DNA from: Ophiura sarsii
Lineage: Eukaryota > Echinodermata > Ophiuroidea > Amphilepidida > Ophiuridae
DNA length: 64,000 nt
Direction of reading: 5' to 3'
Assembly (NCBI GenBank): GCA_035610835.1
Contig: CM069450.1
Location: 31,409,551 to 31,473,550 of the forward strand
Program-made: the position numbers and the translations under genes
Shown: positions 12,074-22,509 of the stretch, piece by piece
How the letters are laid out: the number at the start of each line of letters is the position of its first letter
Numbering within the stretch: the first letter of the stretch is position 1
The notes under the pieces: model-generated
What the model saw: the letters and a program-made list of their open reading frames with translations, nothing else
Databases searched by the model: none
Told to the model about the DNA's origin: nothing

Positions 12074-13111
12074 CACTAGCAACCAAAAGTATTAGGACAC
12101 TTTGCAAGCTGCAAATTGAGAGGAAACACTGGGAATCTATTGAAATACTGTGTTAGGTTTTTGGTATTCTAGGGTTATTAAGTGAATGGAAAGTTCTTAA
12201 CATTTTTTGGGATGATATTCCTACTTAAGGGGGGTGTGGACTCTCAGGTACAGCCTCCGTAAAACTGCCGTAACTTCTTAATAATTCATTTAATCTTTAT
12301 AAACGTATACAGTTTTTTGCAGAAAAGGGTTCAATGAATCCAACCAAAATAATGAAATTGACCATTTTGGGAAAAATTATAAAAATCACGTTTTTTGACC
12401 CATTTTAGGTTTGGAAAAGATAACTCAAAATATATTTTGTTAAATTTTGTCATACTAGTTTTATGATAATCCTGATAACATTCCCCAGGAGCGTTTTATT
12501 TTATTTTAATAATCGATTATTTTTTGAGTTATAGTGTTTGGTAGTGTTTTGAGTTATAGTGTTTGGTAGTGTGCCCGGGTCATGTGGGTGCTATGAGAAA
12601 GTACAGATAACCTTGTTGGTTTCCATTTAGAATATGAAAGTAAAGGTGTCAAAATGAAACTAAATTTCCCTCCCAACTATCTTATTTTGAAGATGAACGA
12701 AGAGATCAGGTGTCAATATGTGTGAGAGATTAAAGACTAGTGACAATATTGGGATTAGTTTTACTTCAGTGAAACCATTGACAAACAATTGAGAAGGGTG
12801 TTTTTGAAAGGAAGTCAAAATTGTCAGACTACACACCATAGGGATTACATTGGCTATAATTAATGAGGTTGATGAATTATTCATGAGGTATTTCCAATGG
12901 GACATTTGTATGGGGATTTCAAGAGGGCACATGTTTTCTTTAATTCCATAAAATTAAATTAGCAGATGTTATAGGAAACATGAATTTATCAATGAGAAGA
13001 GATTCAACAACACATTTGTTCAACTCGTAGTGAGATTTTACACTCCAAATTGAATACATAGGTTGATTTTGACATCAGAACCAAGTGTCCTAATACTTTT
13101 GGTTGCTAGTG
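12074..13111. mobile_element. Tc1/mariner-like non-autonomous element
   Basis: The left end CACTAGCAACCAAAAGTATT is matched on the other strand by the right end (13081-13111), with about 29 of 31 positions identical. TA follows the right end, but the left flank is now the neighbouring element. The interior of about 970 bp contains a 90-codon minus-strand frame (12660-12932) with no resemblance to a DDE transposase that I can see. Tc1/mariner assignment rests on the TIR style and TA. Confidence 0.78.
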
Positions 13112-13112
13112 T

Positions 13113-13515
13113 ACATTTTCCGTAGCAGTAAACATACATTTTCCGTAGCAATACGTATACATTTTCCGTAGCAATACATATACATTTTCCGTAGAAATAC
13201 ATATACATTTTCTGTAGCAATACATACGCATTTTCCGTAGCAATACATATACATTTTCCGTAGCAGTACATATACATTTTCCGTAGCAATACATATACAT
13301 TTTCCGTAGAAATACATATACATTTTCTGTAGCAATACATACGCATTTTCCGTAGCAATACATATACATTTTCCGTAGAAATACATTTACATTTTCCGTA
13401 GCAATACATATACATTTTCCGTAGTAATACATATACATTTTCCGTAGCAATACATATACATTTTCCGTAGCAATACATATACATTTTCCGTATAAATACA
13501 TTATACATTTTCATA
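13113..13515. repeat. 23-bp minisatellite, locus 2 (about 17 units)
   Basis: The longest array of the unit CATATACATTTTCCGTAGCA plus three bases. Because 23 is not a multiple of three and the unit has no minus-strand stop, all three minus frames stay open (up to 158 codons). Their tyrosine/cysteine-rich 23-residue periodicity comes from the repeat, not from a gene. Confidence 0.95.
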
Positions 13516-14580
13516 GCTTTCAGCAGATTAGAGCATAAAACACGATATTTCTGAATTTATCAAGACATCTTGTGGTAAGCACGTGGTGAAAGGCCCTGTC
13601 GCACATACGGCGATCAGGCCAGCGATTGTACTGCGCTATAAAAAGTGTATAACACGCAGTGATAGCGCGGAAAACTGTCCGAAATTGTCCATTTTTAATT
13701 CAAGGTCACTAAAACCCTTTCACATCCTGCTGCGATCAGACCGGCGCTTGGATTACGCTGAAACATTATCAAAACGCCAAGCCAAACGCATCAAGATCTC
13801 CACATACCCCTCAGTGACGCAGTGGGAACTGGCTGGGACTTCAGAGGGTCGTGAGAGGGTCCCCATGGTCGTCCTTTACCTGCCATGCGATCCAGCGTTC
13901 TTCCCAACTGATCTGATTACAATATTCATAACATGCAAATAACGCCACGCCCCTCCTCTGTCACTGTCAGACGAAGCCATCCACAATTTAAAATTCGTAT
14001 TTTGTTCCACGTAAAAATTAATTTCAAATAACCGATTCTGACTGTTTCGTGTCATATAAGAACTAAATTCTGCTATCATCTAATACCCCTGTCACACATA
14101 CGGCGATCAGGCCTTGCGCTCTCGTTGCGCTGAAAAAAAGATCAAAACGCCATGCAAAACGCATTAAAGTCACCAAGAACCGATTGGGAACGCAGTGGAC
14201 ACCATCTAGAGCGGTTTAGGGTTCCCATGATCGCCCATGAGCGCCATACAAAGCGCCACTTTATAATTGAATAATTTTACGTCGGAGCTATTATTGTGTT
14301 GAAGTTGAGAGCATATTAATGTATTACCTGGTCAGTTACTTATTTTGAGGACTGTATACTCCTTGTAGTAGCTCTACAGAAGGAATAACAATGACCCATG
14401 TACGTTTAAAGCTCTAATCACATTGCTTGTTATTTAAAACGCTATTTAGAGAGTATTATCCTAGCTTAGCGTAATGCGATAATGCCACTATTGTAGCCAT
14501 AGAAATAGTAGAGTGTCAATTGGCGGGAATTTTGAACAGGTGCATCAATAACATTGTCGAATCTGAATATATTAAAATGA

Positions 14581-15403
14581 TAGGGTCATTCAATAAGTTC
14601 TACCCCATACCTCATAACTTTGCTATTGTATAAGCCAGTTGTATGAAATATTCCATAATTGTAGTTGCGAATCTCAGCTACAAATTCATAGTAGATTGGT
14701 CTGAGTACTTTGTACTTTTCTGGAGATGCAGTGCAAACCAAAGGTCCAAGTAGTGCGACGGAAACGATTAAAAAAACAGCCACATGTTTCATAAGAGCTA
14801 CTTTTAGCTAATTCTAATCGGTAGATTATAACCATTCTAAATTACAGATATCTCTTATAAACAATAAAATTAATTGATGTACCCTATGTATATATAATAG
14901 TATGGGGAATGCCCTCTAATAAGGCAGAACCAGACCAGGACAGCCATTAGTTTTAATCCTACCACAGAGAACCGCTGCAAAAGTCATATTTGCTCTTCAC
15001 TATGGCTTGACTTGGCTTGACTTGTAACAACCAAAAATTGACTTAATAGCTGTATTCCAGTTTGCTAAAGGCGTAGCAATACATTCGAGTTGATATTATA
15101 CTATTTGCAAGCCTACAAAGGTTAATATTGCCTACAATCTGATTTATACATGATAATACAATATGGATTCAGAAAAAAGAAGAAAAAAACACATATTTAT
15201 CTTTAGGATAATTTTCCGTGTCTGTTGTCCAAAATCTCTCTCTGGTTTTGATCGCATTATTATAAAAGTGAGAGAGATACCAATTATCATTTACTATAAA
15301 TGTGTAGCTATGATTATACTCATGACAAAAGTCATGAAGCAGCTGCCATTCATATTAACGATGCTATGAATGAGGAGGTATAACTCATTGAATGACCCTC
15401 GTA
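14581..15403. mobile_element. Mariner-like non-autonomous element, copy G1
   Basis: Ends carry GGGTCATTCAATAAGTT (left) and the inverse of CGAGGGTCATTCAATGAGTT (right), flanked by TA. The left tip has lost its CGA. A minus-strand frame at 14586-14792 (68 codons) begins with a hydrophobic stretch resembling a signal peptide and stops inside the TIR. The paralogous copy at 16680 is frameshifted in this region, so I do not call it a gene. Length about 820 bp. Confidence 0.8.
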
Positions 15404-15623
15404 TTATTAGTGAAGTTTTGATATTCAATTTGTCAAAACAGGTTAATATTATTCAAATCATTGCCCCAAGTACAATACCAAACACCTGTTAAACTAATAA
15501 TCCAAGTGAATGGACTCCATTCATGCATGTCTTTGTCTAAAGGATTCTCAGTCATGTCTCAGTATGTGCTTGGAGTTTGACGAATGAACAACTACAGGAT
15601 GACAGGACAGGACAGCGCTCTGA

Positions 15624-15685
15624 AAGCGCCAGTGTACTACGCTTGTTTTGAGCATGCACAAAACAAGCGTAGTACACTGGCGCTT
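15624..15685. repeat. Perfect hairpin, 26-bp arms, 10-base loop
   Basis: The arm 15624-15649 starting AAGCGCCAGTGTACTACGCT is exactly complementary to 15660-15685, with loop GAGCATGCAC. It sits immediately outside the R1 arm (15690), so it may mark a rearrangement junction. Confidence 0.93.
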
Positions 15686-15915
15686 AAGGACGACCATGGG
15701 GACGCTCTCACGACCCTCTCACGTCCCAGCCAGTTCCCACTGCGTCACCAAGGGGTTCGTAGAGATCTTGATGCGTTTAGCTTGGAGTTTTTATAATTTT
15801 TAAGCGTAATCTAAGTGCCGACCTGATCTCAGCAGAATGTGAAAGGGTTTTAGCGACCTTGACTTACAAATGGACAATTTCGGACAGTTTCCGCGCTCTC
15901 ACTGCGTATTATACA

Positions 15916-16145
15916 TACACTGAGCCAAAAAAGAAACTTATAAAAAAAAAAAAAACATTTTAACAGATCACCAAATAAAATTCTGTGCATGAAAATGTAC
16001 CAAATTTGGATACAATATTACTGCAATGTATTGCTTCAAATGGCAGTCAATAACCAATTGTTTGCTTCAATGACACAAGAGAAATGCGCACTGACCCTAT
16101 GGTGATCTGTTAACATTTTATAAGTTTCTTTTTTGGCTCAGTGTA
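15916..16145. mobile_element. TA-flanked MITE inside the R1 arm
   Basis: The 226-bp element has ends CACTGAGCCAAAAAAGAAAC and its inverse, with similarity over about 45 bp up to an AACAGATCACC box. The left end has an expanded A-run. TA occurs at both sides. The L1 arm (around 13640, opposite strand) gives the uninterrupted sequence with one TA. Confidence 0.92.
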
Positions 16146-16679
16146 TTTTTGAGCGCAGTTCTGTCGCTGGTCTGATCGCCGTATGTGTGACAGGGCCAAA
16201 AGCAAATAAGTTTTACTCTAAATCACAATCAGCTTTTTTGACCATTGATGTACTATTTCTGTGCCACAAATCATGTTTTGAGCCGATAAAATCCACCACG
16301 TCTTAGGTCGTCTGGTTTGCTACGACCGTGATAGTGCGCCCCCTCTAAAAACGTCCTCCGTCAATTTAAGCATAGTAAACGGGGGACTTTGCCTTCGAGA
16401 TACTTGTCCCATAGTTATATTGTCTCTGATGGCGCTCAAGTGCGATCATGGGGACCCTACCCCGCTCTAGATGGTTTCCATTGCATCCCCAATCGGTTCT
16501 TAGAGACCTTACTGCATTTTGCATGGCGTTTTGATACTTTTTTCAGCGCAACGAGAGCGCAAGGCCTGATCGCCGTATGTGTGACAGGGGTATGAGATAC
16601 CATTGCTATAGTAGACATGGTAGGGACACCGACAGTATACACTCAATATAATCAGTAAAATAAAACACGACATTGCTAC

Positions 16680-17576
16680 TACGAGGGTCATTCAATAAGT
16701 TCTACCTCCTACCTCATAACTTTATTATTATATGAGCCAGTCTTATAAAATATCACACGATTGTAGCGTGGAACCTCAGCTACAATCAAATGTAAATTGA
16801 TCTGAGTACTGGTTGTACTTTTCCAGACATGCAGTGAGAACCAAACCTCGATTAAAAAATATTCCCTCTGATTAGCCAGATCCAGGTCAGGACAACCATT
16901 CAGTTCACCCCTCCCCTAGAGAACCCTGTAAAAGTCATATTTGACTTTCATGGTAACTGAGCGATCTTCAACATACCGAACTAAATAGAGGGATTTAAAG
17001 TCTGTCAACGCGATAATATTCTATCATTGACTACCTGATTGACTTTTCTGAAGGTTGCACATAAGTAAAACTCATAAAGTGACTATTATGGTAAAGATTT
17101 AACATTCGAGGCATCAATGTGGCTTAAGTTGTAACAACGAAAATGTAACAGTTTCGCAGTATTCCGGTATGCCAAAGGCATAGTAATACATTTGAGTTGA
17201 TAGTACACTATTTGCAAGCCTACAAGAGTTAATATTGTTTACAATCTTACCTATACATGATAATACTGTAATATATTCAGATATCATTCATTCACTTCTA
17301 TTTTCAGTATTTAAATCTCTTATTTCTTACCATACAATACGAAAAAACACCCGAAAAACATGTGTAACATTTTAAGGTAATTTTCTGTGTCCGTTGTCCA
17401 AAATCTCTCTCTGGTTTTGACCGCGTCATAACAAAAGTTAAACAGATATCAATTATCATTTAATACGAATTTGTAGCTATGATTCGGAGCTATAACCATG
17501 ACAATTGTCATGAGGTTGACATTAATATTAGCGATGTTATGAGGGAGGAGGTAGAACTTATTGAGTGACCCTCGTA
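16680..17576. mobile_element. Mariner-like non-autonomous element, copy G2
   Basis: Ends CGAGGGTCATTCAATAAGTT and the inverse of CGAGGGTCACTCAATAAGTT are flanked by TA at 16680-16681 and 17575-17576. About 893 bp, related to G1 in both arms. No open transposase frame. G2 keeps intact tips that G1 has partly lost. Confidence 0.87.
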
Positions 17577-17799
17577 TAACAATAGCCGCACGCACATACA
17601 TACATTCCATTGCTATCAGCAGTAGATATCTCAGAACTCCATGTGCTGAATAAAGCATGTCATTGTTTCGACTTAGCACTAGGTAATTATAATGCGATAT
17701 TGTTTCCCACACCCAAATAGAAATATTTCATTAATTTCTTAAAATCGGGAAGACCCAAAAAAATATTTTCAAAACAGTTCTTACGCTACCTCTTAAAGT

Positions 17800-18560
17800 T
17801 GGTGGAAAAACCAAATCCGCATTCGCTTATGAATTTATCGTGAAGACTTTTTTTTCTTGATACGACTTACTGACGATTTCTGCTCATTCTATTAGAATTT
17901 CAAAAAATTGCATTTTCATTCCTAGCTTTGGAGCATAAAATCGCACATGAACTTCATGAAGCGCGGGGAACATTTGACCTAAAGTGTCTAAAGGGGACTG
18001 TGAAGACCCCCAAAAAGTGTATTTTTACTGAAATGTTGCAAACGCTACTTGAAAATATGTCATACTAAGCTTTAACATCAATAAGGCAACATAATTGAAA
18101 GCATTGTGGCGTCCCTCTAAACTACAATCGTAAGTCATTGACGCCCAAATATTTGTGGAGTACTGCAATTAAGTCTAATTAAAGAACAAGTCTACATTTG
18201 CCAGTTCATATGGGACAGTGAAATGTTGGTTAACAAACAGCAGTCTGGAAGACGAAAAGCATGATGGTTTTGGTACAGATATAGACAGGCTTGATAGCAG
18301 ATGAAATGCTGTAGGCTGTTACGTTTTACTCATGCGCCATAAATCCCTATCCCCAATTCTCACCACATCATTTACCGAGTCCTTGCTCTGTTCACTGCAT
18401 ATGCCTGGTTTATACACTTGGCATGGCTAAGCATTTATATCGCTCAATTGCTATCATCTGTAGAAAGTATAAATCATAAAATTGTGATGAAAAACAACAC
18501 GTTAGCTCTACTTTCGAGCAGTGCAGATATCATTGCTACCTATGGTAAAAAACATACTAC
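17800..18560. repeat. Dispersed repeat B, copy 3, with upstream segment
   Basis: 17800-17895 matches 8495-8600 (AAATCCGCATTCGCTTATGA), and 17900-18560 matches 8745-9267 plus 9720-9890 and 10790-10860. It is the least interrupted copy and shows what repeat B looked like before the insertions at 9891 and 10880. Confidence 0.8.
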
Positions 18561-18582
18561 CTAGCATAGCAGTAGCAATAGT

Positions 18583-18723
18583 AATACATATACATTTTCC
18601 GTAGCAATATATATACATTTTCCGTAGCAATATATATACATTTCCGTACCAATACATATACATTTTCCGTAGCAATACATATACATTTCCGTACCAATAC
18701 ATATACATTTTCCGTAGCAATAC
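18583..18723. repeat. 23-bp minisatellite, locus 3
   Basis: About six units of the 23-bp repeat, some shortened to 22 bp. It directly follows repeat B and ends where a LINE tail begins at 18724. The array resumes at 18955. Confidence 0.93.
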
Positions 18724-18953
18724 AAGTATCAAGTATCAAGTATCAATCTTTATTTTCACATAAAAATACATCAAAATACATAAAAAAACACAATATGGAG
18801 GAGTAGACTGGTAAGCCAATGAGGCCTGTTTATGGTCTACCCCTTAAAACAAACAATGCATAAACAAACACTTTCTACTAAAATACACAATAAGAATCCC
18901 ACAACATCATATACAAGACAGAACAAGGACGGGCTTTATTAGGTTCGGAAATG
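18724..18953 (-). mobile_element. 5'-truncated LINE 3' end inserted in the minisatellite
   Basis: Read on the minus strand, the segment ends in AATAAAGATTGATACTTGAT followed by further TTGATAC/TGATACT units, a typical short tandem tail of a LINE 3' UTR with an AATAAA signal. About 230 bp with no coding frame. The 23-bp array continues on both sides, so the segment is an insertion. The LINE clade cannot be told from this part alone. Confidence 0.65.
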
Positions 18954-18954
18954 C

Positions 18955-19037
18955 TACATATACATTTTCCGTAGCAATACATGTACATTTTCCGTAAAAA
19001 ACATATACATCTTCCGTAGCAATACATATACATTTTT
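18955..19037. repeat. 23-bp minisatellite, locus 3 continued
   Basis: About four units, continuing the array at 18583-18723 beyond the LINE tail. Downstream, 19190-19375 is a degenerate CTG/CTA-rich stretch. Confidence 0.9.
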
Positions 19038-19606
19038 CATTTGTATCAGCAGTTTAGAACATGAAAACGATATTTTAAAAAATAAATCAAGACATCTTGC
19101 AATAAGCACGTGATTAGATGTCTTTGCTATTAGTAGACGTGGTAGGGGACACCGACAGTATACTACAATTGCTACTGCTACTTATAACAGTAGCCACACA
19201 TTTTTGGATATTTTGGATATAAATATTCATTCACGATCAACTTCTTTTTGACTCACGCTGTACATCTGCAACTGCTGATTCTGCTTCTGTTGATGTATGT
19301 TGCTGTTGCAGTTGCTTCTGCTGCTGTAACTACTAATGCTACCTGCTGCTGTGTCTGCTTGCAATAGCTACAATGCTAGAAAAAAGTGTTCGAACACTTA
19401 GTAGGCCTAATGTAAAGTCATCCCCTTTCCCCCTGATCAATGTTGAGTCGCCCAACTTGCCAAACCTCAGCCCGTGGCCATAGCAACACTGATTGGAGGG
19501 GGAGGGAGGGTATATTGAAGGGGAGCTTTCAGGCTTGCAGATGCAATTTTTTTCTCCACATGACTCTAGTAACGCGTACTATATGGTAAAAAGGTGCAAA
19601 CAAGGG

Positions 19607-20735
19607 TAAGGGAGCAGTTCCATTTGTACGCGATAAAAATTGCGAGAATGTTCCGGGCCCCGATGAGTTTTTTATCAGGCCCCGATGAGATTTTTAGCGC
19701 GTACAGTTGCGAGTAGCAAAGGATTATTTATCGAGTAGCGTATTACCGCTTGTTTAAATATAACGAAAGATAAGTGGTCGGTATGTAAATAGAGCTTCGG
19801 GTTATTTATTCTAGTTGTAAGGTACAAATTCAGCATTTCATGTTTTTAGAGATAATGTTATTGATTATGGATGTTTAACGTAAATTGTATTATCCTCGTG
19901 TATTTGAAGAGGTATTTTGCAAAAGGGCTATGGTGCATTTTTTCAAAAAATGAGTTTGATATAGAAATGTATAGGGAAAATCATATGTTTCAAGGGAACA
20001 AAGTCATTTTTTTTCAAAAAGACCTACATCTCATTGTAAACAGCCATTGAAATTGTTGTTTTGTTGCAAAAGGGCCTATATCCAGAATTATATCGGGATA
20101 CAGGCCCTTTTGCAACAAAACAACAACTTAAATGGCTGTTTACAATGAGATGTAGGTATTTTTGAAAAAAATGACTTTATTTCCTTGAAACATATGATTG
20201 TGACCTATACATTTCAATATCAAACTTATTTATTTTCAATGATTAAAATAAATGATTTTTTGTGTGTGGTATTTTTTCTTTATGTACAAACAGATGGAGT
20301 TTTGTTGCAAAAGGGCCTACATCCAAATTTTCAAAAAATGTAAACATGATTTAATTTTTTTTTAAAACTAGCACATTTAAAATTTATATCAATTTCAATT
20401 AGTATGTAGTGTACCTCTTTCATAATCCATTCAGTTTTTCAATTGCTCAACTTGAATATTTAGAAACAGTTTTTTGACTTTTTCTCGATAAGAGCCAAAG
20501 TGGATGTAGGCCCTTTTGCAAAATACCTCTTCATTTGCTAAACAATGTCCCGCTCTATTTGCTAAACATACCCCAGGGTATGGCAGAGGCCTCGTATCGG
20601 GCCCCGATGTCTATTTTATCGGGGCCTGATGACTATTTTATCGCGTATCAACTTGAAAAACATCGGGTCAAAAACATATTAGGCCCCGATACAGTCGCGA
20701 TAAATTTATCGCGTATAAATGGAACTGTTCCCTAA
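19607..20735. mobile_element. GGGA/TAA element (PIF/Harbinger-like), 1.1 kb
   Basis: TAA flanks both ends (19607-19609 and 20733-20735). The ends GGGAGCAGTTCCATTTGTAC and the inverse of GGGAACAGTTCCATTTATAC match, followed by shared CGCGATAAA. GGCCCCGAT motifs recur near both ends. The interior has been invaded by another TIR element (19905-20533). No coding frame. Harbinger is inferred from the 3-bp TWA-type target and GGG termini. Confidence 0.85.
19905..20533. mobile_element. TIR foldback element nested in the 19607 element
   Basis: Ends TGAAGAGGTATTTTGCAAAA and its inverse are identical for over 20 bp. Inside, 19950-20226 is a large imperfect palindrome centred near 20088, with arms of about 130 bp. 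The motif TTTTGCAAAAGGGC or TTGCAAAAGGGCCTA also appears internally several times. The same terminus bounds 32611-33556. Confidence 0.85.
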
Positions 20736-20819
20736 GTGCTCGAACACCTTGTTTCTATGATTGTAGTGTTTGCGACAGCTCCTGATTTCCACTGCTAACT
20801 GCTCGCTACTTCTATATAC

Positions 20820-21116
20820 TGTTACTGCTTCTGCAATTGGTTGCTACTGTTACTTCTATTGCTACTGTTACTTTTATTGCTACTGTTACTACAATTGCTG
20901 CTTCTACTGCTACTACTTCAGCTTCTGCTAGTGGTTCAACTTCTGTTACTGCTACTGCTACTGCTACTGCTACTGCTACTGCTACTGCTACTGCTACTGC
21001 TACTGCTACTTCTTCTACTGGTAGCCTGCTGTTACTGCTACTGCTACTCCTTCTACTGGTAGCCTGCTGTTACTGCTATTTCTGCTGTTATCGCTACTGC
21101 TTCTGCTACTGCTATT
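20820..21116. repeat. (CTGCTA)n microsatellite, third locus
   Basis: The 5' part is imperfect (TTACTTCTATTGC-like), the centre (about 20945-21008) is pure CTGCTA, and the 3' part is a duplicated CTTCTACTGGTAGCCTGCTG block. Long frames across it are low-complexity artefacts. Confidence 0.93.
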
Positions 21117-21409
21117 GATGTATGTGTTTGGGTAACTGACATTACCTTCATTTCAATTTGTTTTGACTTCTTCATGTGCCTTAAACTCTATGTTGCCGAA
21201 ATTTCGAGGCTGTGACAGGTGATACAGCAAGCAGTTCCATGCCTGTGCATTTTTCAGTTATGTCAGTAAAGTAACAGTTTGGATATTGCCATGTCATTAG
21301 AGTAGAGTATTGAAGTAATCCTGTGTGTCATTTTGGTTCATTTTGATGGACAGATTTTCAAGATATGACCATGTGAATTCTTTTTCTTTTTGAGCCCAGT
21401 TTACACTAA

Positions 21410-22500
21410 ATTTATAGTAAAAACAACCTTTCCACCTCACAAAATAGTTTAAAACATGCAAATGATGATAGTTGCTGCTTAATGAACCTCTGGGCGGTCA
21501 GTTGTCCATCCAATTGTACGGTCATTGTAATTTTGTTTTGTCTCGTATTGTCATGAAGTAGGCAAATGTACGCCGTTTTTTGGATAGTTTCAGTATAATG
21601 CAGACGGAAAAGTGTACTTTAGGTCCCAGATACTGGTATACCAGTATCGTTCAATACTGGAACATACAAATTGCCGGTATCGCTCGATACTGATACGATT
21701 TTACTGTTCCAGTATCGTTGTTCCAGTATCGGACGATACTGGAACACCAAATTATGTTCCAGTATCGTCCGATACTGGAACATTTTTTATGTTCCAGTAT
21801 CGGCCGACACAGAAACACTGACTCTGTACAAGTATCGGACGATACTGGGTGTTCCAGTATCGCACGATACTAGTACAGTCCAGAATCTAGGACCTTAAGT
21901 ACACTTTTCCTCAAACGATTTGATGATAGTTGTAGTTTAATGAACCTCTGGGCGGTCAGTTGTCCATCCAATTGTACGGTCAAAGTTATTTTGATTTTGT
22001 CTCGTATTATCATGAAGTAGGGGAATTTAAAACGTTAAAAGATGCTAGATAACTGGATGGCTTCAGTATACAGACTCTTATCGAATAGGTATTACGAATA
22101 TTACGACACTCATGTCCACTTTATGGGTGGTATACAATTTCCTACCATATAATAACATACACTTAATTCAGTCCAATTTCATTATATCAACAGTGTTTAC
22201 ATTTGAGTCTGCTATTAAGTATACGAACAGAAAAAATGAAGGGTGGTATGGTTTCATGAGCTGGAATATTGAAATTAATAGCACTCAAGAGTTATATGGA
22301 AAATATAGATAAACAATGAATATTGTTTTAGACAGTTCAATTGAAAAATATTATCATTTTTACACAAGTGGTGTTGTCTGAAAAATTGCAAATAATGGAT
22401 CCGGTGTCACTCGTAATAAGTTGACCAATCAAAATTGTACCAGTCGGTAATTTCAAATACACAGAGTTTTGCTTAGATTTCTGAACATTTCGTTTCAAGA
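21410..22500. repeat. Repeat A 3' part, with a local duplication and an insertion
   Basis: Matches 2385-3030 (GAACCTCTGGGCGGTCAGTT occurs at 2500, 6170, 21485 and 21945). The segment around GGGCGGTCAG is present twice here, before and after the palindrome-array element at 21606-21910. The second copy carries on into the rest of repeat A. Confidence 0.8.
21606..21910. mobile_element. TIR element filled with GTATCG/CGATAC palindromes
   Basis: The ends GGAAAAGTGTACTTTAGGTC and the inverse (GACCTTAAGTACACTTTTCC) are inverted repeats of about 21 bp. Between them are about six near-palindromic blocks of the form CCAGTATCGNNCGATACTGG separated by spacers such as AACACCAAATTATGTT. About 305 bp. No target duplication is clear. 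Confidence 0.85.
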
Positions 22501-22509
22501 CGGGCAAAG

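Larger units (their letters stand above)
13592..16197. mobile_element. Long-TIR element pair L1/R1 (GGCCCTGTC... termini)
   Basis: The left arm 13592-13885 is complementary to 15690-16197 once the MITE at 15916-16145 is removed. Ends read GGCCCTGTCGCACATACGG on the left and the inverse on the right. Shared internal landmarks include AACTGGCTGGGAC and CAAATGGACAATTTCGG (right arm). A second related pair (14084 and 16592) interleaves with it instead of nesting. The interior also holds a TA-flanked element (14581-15403) and a hairpin (15624-15685). Confidence 0.75.
14084..16592. mobile_element. Related long-TIR ends L2/R2 (TACCCCTGTCACACATACGG termini)
   Basis: L2 (14084-14255) and R2 (16418-16592) are inverted copies sharing GATCAGGCCTTGCGCTCTCG and CCGATTGGGAACGCA-type blocks. 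TA is present next to the CCCC/GGGG at both ends. A lone R2-like end lies at 23565-23685. Whether L2 and R2 belong to one element is uncertain, because R1 falls between them while L1 does not. Confidence 0.65.

Noticed and set aside
12660..12932. Transposase in the Tc1-like element (minus frame)
   Set aside because: No DDE/D signature or helix-turn-helix is seen, and the frame is short.
13038..13514. 158-codon minus-strand frame with a 23-residue period
   Set aside because: The period equals the 23-bp minisatellite and all three minus frames are open, so it is a repeat artefact.
9268..19037. CRISPR-like spacing of short repeats
   Set aside because: The 23-bp units are directly adjacent without unique spacers, and the setting is eukaryotic.
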